From: Gammaproteobacteria bacterium
GTDB taxonomy: Bacteria; Pseudomonadota; Gammaproteobacteria; Steroidobacterales; Steroidobacteraceae
Length of the DNA: 10,188 nucleotides
Direction of reading: 5' to 3'
Assembly: GCA_028293725.1 (NCBI GenBank)
Contig: JAQGOE010000322.1
Span: forward strand, 1-10,188
Positions 6,098 to 10,188 of this stretch are shown piece after piece. The notes under the pieces were generated by a model that saw nothing but the letters and a program-made list of their open reading frames with translations, did no database searches and was not told where the DNA came from. Numbering within the stretch: the stretch's first letter is position 1; each line of letters opens with the position of its first letter. Both the position numbers and the translations under genes were made by a program.

Positions 6098-6976
6098 ATG
6101 AACATTCCGACCTGCAAAGCCCCTGACCCGGATACGCACCAGCCGAAGTATCGGCCGCCCCCAGGCGCGTGCGATGCTCATTGCCACATATTTGGCCCGG
6201 GCGACCGTTATCCGTACGCCCCGGATCGAACCTATACACCTCCCGATGCACCGCTGTCGCGATTCAAAGAATTGCAGTCGATTCTCGGTCTCGAGCGGGC
6301 CGTGCTGGTGAACGCAAGTTGCCACGGTGTCGACAACACGGTCATTGTCGATGCGATCGCACAAAGCGGCGGCAAGTACCGCGGCGTCGCCAACGCCGAT
6401 GACTCATTCACCGAGCGCGACTTTCAGAAACTCCATGAGCAGGGTTTCCGCGCGGTGCGCTTCAACTTCGTGAAGCACCTGGGCGGCATGCCCGACATGG
6501 ACGAGTTCCATCGCATCCTGGCGCGCATCAAGCCGCTCGGGTGGCACATCGATCTGCATTTCGACGCCGTCGACCTCGTGGAATTCGATGACTTTCTGCA
6601 CAAGCTGCCGGTGCCTTTCATTATCGATCACATGGGCCGCGTGCCGACCAAGGCGGGCCTCGATCAGCCGCCGTTTCGTGCGCTGCTCAATCTCGCGCGC
6701 AAGCATCCGCACTGCTGGGTCAAAGTCTCCGGTGCGGAGCGCATTTCCAGCGCCGGGCCGCCGTTCACCGACGCCGTGCCGTTCGCACAGGCTCTGATCG
6801 AAGCCATTCCTGACCGGATTCTGTGGGGTACTGACTGGCCGCATCCGAACATTGCCAAGCACATGCCCAACGACGGTGACCTGGTCGATCTCATTCCGCT
6901 CATCGCGCCCGACCCGGCAATCCAGCGTAAAATCCTCGTTGACAATCCGCACCGCCTGTACGGCTTCGGCGCCTGA
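6098..6976 (+). CDS. ligI: 2-pyrone-4,6-dicarboxylate (PDC) hydrolase LigI
   Basis: A 292-residue amidohydrolase-superfamily TIM barrel that opens the lactone ring of 2-pyrone-4,6-dicarboxylate to give 4-oxalomesaconate in the protocatechuate 4,5-cleavage pathway. The whole length follows Sphingobium LigI. The N-terminal PPPGACDAHCHIFGP carries His28 and His30. IIDHMGR carries His178, and ILWGTDWPHPN carries Asp246, matching the catalytic Asp of LigI, an enzyme reported to work without metal. RFNF and the closing NPHRLYGF are also typical. The ATG at 6098 gives the expected length but lacks a Shine-Dalgarno. It is the first gene of the ligI-ligA-ligB-ligC run, with ligA 28 bp downstream. Neighbouring LigA, LigB and LigC make its substrate, which strengthens the call over a generic amidohydrolase. 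Confidence 0.95.
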   Translation: MNIPTCKAPDPDTHQPKYRPPPGACDAHCHIFGPGDRYPYAPDRTYTPPDAPLSRFKELQSILGLERAVLVNASCHGVDNTVIVDAIAQSGGKYRGVANADDSFTERDFQKLHEQGFRAVRFNFVKHLGGMPDMDEFHRILARIKPLGWHIDLHFDAVDLVEFDDFLHKLPVPFIIDHMGRVPTKAGLDQPPFRALLNLARKHPHCWVKVSGAERISSAGPPFTDAVPFAQALIEAIPDRILWGTDWPHPNIAKHMPNDGDLVDLIPLIAPDPAIQRKILVDNPHRLYGFGA

Positions 6977-7004
6977 CGCGCAAGAGCTGGAAGATTTAGG
7001 GATC

Positions 7005-8262
<1,258 letters not shown>

Positions 8263-8282
8263 AATGGATGTTGGGTTGATAT

Positions 8283-9245
8283 ATGGCTAAGGTTATCAAG
8301 ATTGTCGTAGCAGGACAGGGCGCTTTCGGGATCAAACACCTGGAGGCGCTGCAGAAGATCGAGGACGTGCAGGTGGTCTCGCTCACCGGAGGCAATCAGC
8401 AGCAGACCGAGGAGGTTGCCAGGAAATTCGGCATTCCTCATTGGACCGGCAATCTGGCCGAGAGCCTGGCGCAGCCGGGCGTCGACGCCGCGATTCTCGC
8501 CACGCCCACGCAAATGCACGCGGACCAGTCGGTGCAATGCCTGCGTGCTGGCAAGCACGTGCAGGTCGAGATTCCGATGTCCGACACCGTGGCCGATGCC
8601 GAGCGGGTCCTGAAGGCGCAGCAGGAGACCGGCCTCATTGCCATGGCGGGCCACACGCGACGGTTCAACCCGAGCCACCAGTGGATCCACAAGCGCATCA
8701 AGGCCGGTGAGCTGAAGGTTCTGCAGATGGACGTGCAAACCTACTTTTTCCGCCGAACCAACATGAACGCGCTGGGCAAGCCGCGCAGCTGGACGGATCA
8801 CCTCCTGTGGCACCATGCCTGCCACACGGTCGACCTGTTCTCCTACCAGACCGGCGAGACGGCCTCGCAAGCCTATGCGGTACAGGGTCCGATGCACCCG
8901 CAGCTCGGCATCGCCATGGACATGGGTATCCTCCTGAAGGTCCCTTCCGGCGCAATTTGCACTCTGTCGTTGTCCTTCAACAATGACGGTCCCCTGGGCA
9001 CGTTCTTCCGCTATATCTGCGACAACGGAACGTACATCGCGCGGTATGACGAGCTGGTCGACGGCAAGAACAACGCCATCGACGTCTCTAAGGTCGATGT
9101 ATCCATGAACGGTATCGAGCTGCAGGACCGCGAATTCATCGCGGCCATCCGCGAGAAACGTGAGCCTAACTCCAGCGTGCAACAGGTGCTGCCTGCGATG
9201 CGTACGCTGGGCAAGCTTGAGGACTTGTTGACGGCTGCTGGCTGA
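8283..9245 (+). CDS. ligC: 4-carboxy-2-hydroxymuconate-6-semialdehyde dehydrogenase LigC
   Basis: A 320-residue Gfo/Idh/MocA-family NAD(P)-dependent dehydrogenase. It oxidises the cyclic hemiacetal form of the LigAB product to 2-pyrone-4,6-dicarboxylate, the substrate of LigI. The Rossmann motif GQGAFG is at 11-16. The family EKP position reads EIP at 96-98, as in LigC. Active-site-region histidines lie in LLWHHACHTVDLF (177-181). Long blocks agree with Sphingobium LigC: GHTRRFNPSHQ, MDVQTYFFRR, LSLSFNNDGPLGTFFRYICD, and SMNGIELQDREFIAAIRE. The ATG at 8283 is 20 bp after ligB with only a faint ribosome binding site (GGG). It is the last gene of the run and is followed by hairpins. Confidence 0.96.
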   Translation: MAKVIKIVVAGQGAFGIKHLEALQKIEDVQVVSLTGGNQQQTEEVARKFGIPHWTGNLAESLAQPGVDAAILATPTQMHADQSVQCLRAGKHVQVEIPMSDTVADAERVLKAQQETGLIAMAGHTRRFNPSHQWIHKRIKAGELKVLQMDVQTYFFRRTNMNALGKPRSWTDHLLWHHACHTVDLFSYQTGETASQAYAVQGPMHPQLGIAMDMGILLKVPSGAICTLSLSFNNDGPLGTFFRYICDNGTYIARYDELVDGKNNAIDVSKVDVSMNGIELQDREFIAAIREKREPNSSVQQVLPAMRTLGKLEDLLTAAG

Positions 9246-9256
9246 GCCTATCCACG

Positions 9257-9271
9257 GCGGGTGTCACCCGC
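9257..9271 (+). other. Short hairpin after ligC
   Basis: GCGGGTG (9257-9263) and CACCCGC (9265-9271) form an almost uninterrupted palindrome, 12 bases after the ligC stop. In RNA it would fold as five G-C-rich pairs with a small loop. It may protect the 3' end of the lig transcript or be part of a two-stem terminator with the next hairpin. Confidence 0.35.
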
Positions 9272-9289
9272 TCACGCCGAGTCGATCTA

Positions 9290-9320
9290 TCGGGCCGCGT
9301 AAGCGGCCCGATGCATTTTC
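9290..9320 (+). terminator. Probable lig operon terminator
   Basis: TCGGGCCGC (9290-9298) pairs with GCGGCCCGA (9303-9311), a perfect nine-base stem with a GTAA tetraloop. It is followed by a short T-rich segment (TGCATTTTC). It lies 45 bp after the ligC stop. The T run is short and delayed, so it may be only partly efficient or rely on Rho. Confidence 0.6.
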
Positions 9321-9445
9321 GCTGTTCAATTTTCGTATTTCTAAACGAATGCCCGTGATATTGGGGCTTGGCAGCGTCAGCGCGGGAGTGCAGCCTGCGC
9401 TCTACGTTTCGCGCGTTATCGTATGAGTTCCAAGGAAGGATCGCT

Positions 9446-9703
9446 ATGCAACATCCGTGGTGGTTTCCCGTGGGAGAAATCACGCGACACGTGCTCGCGT
9501 ATTCGGCGTCGTTTTTCCTGTTTGTGTTAGCGACCTTGTATGGATCAGCGATCAGTCATCTAGTGCAACACTTCGTAGCGTCAAAATTTGTTCTCCACGT
9601 TGTGACCGCGTTGGAGTACGCTATTGTTGTGTGCGATGCCATTATCATCATGATCTTGATGGTCGGTGATGTCATGAGGACTATGAGGAGGTTGATGCAA
9701 TGA
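9446..9703 (+). CDS. Small two-span membrane protein of unknown function
   Basis: An 85-residue protein with a strong ribosome binding site, AAGGAAGGA at 9432-9440, five bases before the ATG. The frame is open upstream to 9368, but this start is far better supported. A short aromatic N-terminus (MQHPWWFPVGEI) leads to two hydrophobic stretches: about 18-38 (LAYSASFFLFVLATLYGSAI) and about 52-74 (YAIVVCDAIIIMILMVGDV in the core). A basic end MRTMRRLMQ follows. This suggests two membrane spans, with the C-terminus inside by the positive-inside rule. The stop overlaps the next start (ATGA). I do not recognise the family. The lig terminator lies upstream, so it probably has its own promoter. Confidence 0.75.
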   Translation: MQHPWWFPVGEITRHVLAYSASFFLFVLATLYGSAISHLVQHFVASKFVLHVVTALEYAIVVCDAIIIMILMVGDVMRTMRRLMQ

Positions 9704-9891
9704 ATAAAAAACTCTGGGAGTTTGTGAAATTCAGCATCGTGTTGGGCGTCAAGTCCTGGCCGCGGCTTTTTATATCGCCGTACGTCGGCGCGGTGCGGGG
9801 CGTCTTGAAGGAGAAGGCTCGGATCGACGCCGAGATCGACGCGTACATTGCAAGGGAATTCAACGACGGTTCGGGAGGCGTCAAGCGCTGA
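9700..9891 (+). CDS. Small basic protein of unknown function
   Basis: A 63-residue protein whose ATG overlaps the stop of the preceding membrane protein gene (ATGA), with GGAGG at 9687-9691 eight bases upstream, so translation looks real and coupled. The N-terminal half (FVKFSIVLGVKSWPRLFISP) is moderately hydrophobic with Trp and Pro. The middle (VRGVLKEKARIDAEIDAYIA) looks like an amphipathic or coiled helix. The last residues are polar. It may sit on the membrane beside its partner. No family is recognised. Confidence 0.7.
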   Translation: MNKKLWEFVKFSIVLGVKSWPRLFISPYVGAVRGVLKEKARIDAEIDAYIAREFNDGSGGVKR

Positions 9892-9903
9892 CGTCTGGTC
9901 TGC

Positions 9904-10188
9904 TCAGCGATACAGCGGCGCAAGCTCTCCAGGCCGACGCTTGTTATGCTCTTCGCCGAGCGGCAGCTTGGGAATGGCACTGGCGAGCGCCGCACCCTCC
10001 CATGGGTCGCCGGCGTAACACCCTCCGTCGAGGGCGCGGAGAAGGGCGGCGACGTGCGGATCCTTTATGCGTTTCGCCAAATCGTTGAGGCCTGCGATTC
10101 GCGGGCCGGGCAGTGCGGCGTTAGCCCATATGAGTAAGTCGCGGCGCGCGGCCGCCGCATCATTCTCACGGCACGCGGCGTGAAACGC
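9904..10188 (-). CDS. C-terminal end of a BatD-like protein (partial)
   Basis: The complement stays open from the window edge to a TGA at 9906-9904, giving 94 residues. The pattern ENDAAAARRDLLIWANAAL, then GLNDLAKRIKDPHVAALLRA, LDGGCYAG and WEGAALASAIPKLP resembles the cytoplasmic C-terminus of BatD-type oxygen-tolerance proteins, which often ends with an LD-x3-Y and W-x-G-x-AL arrangement. Those membrane proteins occur in Bat/MoxR-ATPase operons. The upstream part with beta-sandwich domains and membrane span would be outside the window, so the assignment rests on family flavour. It converges on the 63-residue gene with 12 bp between the two stops. Confidence 0.55.
   Translation of the reverse strand, partial: AFHAACRENDAAAARRDLLIWANAALPGPRIAGLNDLAKRIKDPHVAALLRALDGGCYAGDPWEGAALASAIPKLPLGEEHNKRRPGELAPLYR

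Noticed and set aside
9363..9395. Possible sigma-54 promoter (TTGGCAGCG with GC spacing) upstream of the small membrane gene
   Set aside because: The -12 element TTGC is absent; only the GG and a GC doublet fit.

Overview
This 10.2 kb window looks like chromosome of a gammaproteobacterium. CsrA and RecQ read like the E. coli proteins with local divergence, and the FecI/FecR cassette and moderately high G+C fit a soil or freshwater lineage. A Steroidobacter/Nevskia/Xanthomonas-like placement is a guess from protein flavour only.

Region 1 (1-2631): the first 17 codons of a divergent minus-strand gene, then a 409 bp gap holding a 13 bp direct repeat, an AT-rich promoter-like patch and a run of seven G. 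A plus-strand cluster follows: a FecI-type ECF sigma factor, a FecR-type membrane regulator, a small protein with an H-x3-C-x2-C zinc anti-sigma-like motif (overlapping the FecR stop), and csrA 21 bp further on. No TonB-dependent receptor follows, although one often accompanies FecI/FecR pairs.

Region 2 (2632-5442): a GC-rich interval with several inverted repeats that could compete with each other, then a broken GGDEF (diguanylate cyclase) remnant that keeps its N-terminal start and C-terminal end but has lost the middle and shifts frame. Next come a small four-cysteine zinc-ribbon-like protein and a full-length recQ with helicase, zinc-binding and HRDC regions.

Region 3 (5443-9311): a minus-strand VOC/glyoxalase-fold gene, an intergenic region with a 15 bp palindrome, then a compact plus-strand operon ligI-ligA-ligB-ligC. 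LigAB opens protocatechuate by 4,5-cleavage to 4-carboxy-2-hydroxymuconate-6-semialdehyde. LigC oxidises the cyclised hemiacetal of that product to 2-pyrone-4,6-dicarboxylate. LigI hydrolyses the pyrone to 4-oxalomesaconate. Later steps (LigU, LigJ, LigK) and a dedicated regulator are not in the window. A hairpin after ligC is a likely terminator.

Region 4 (9312-10188): two small overlapping genes of unknown function (a membrane protein of 85 aa and a basic protein of 63 aa), converging on the 3' end of a minus-strand gene whose C-terminus resembles BatD-type oxygen-tolerance proteins. The most likely undescribed items are the sigma/FecR/zinc-motif/csrA cluster and the small membrane-protein pair.
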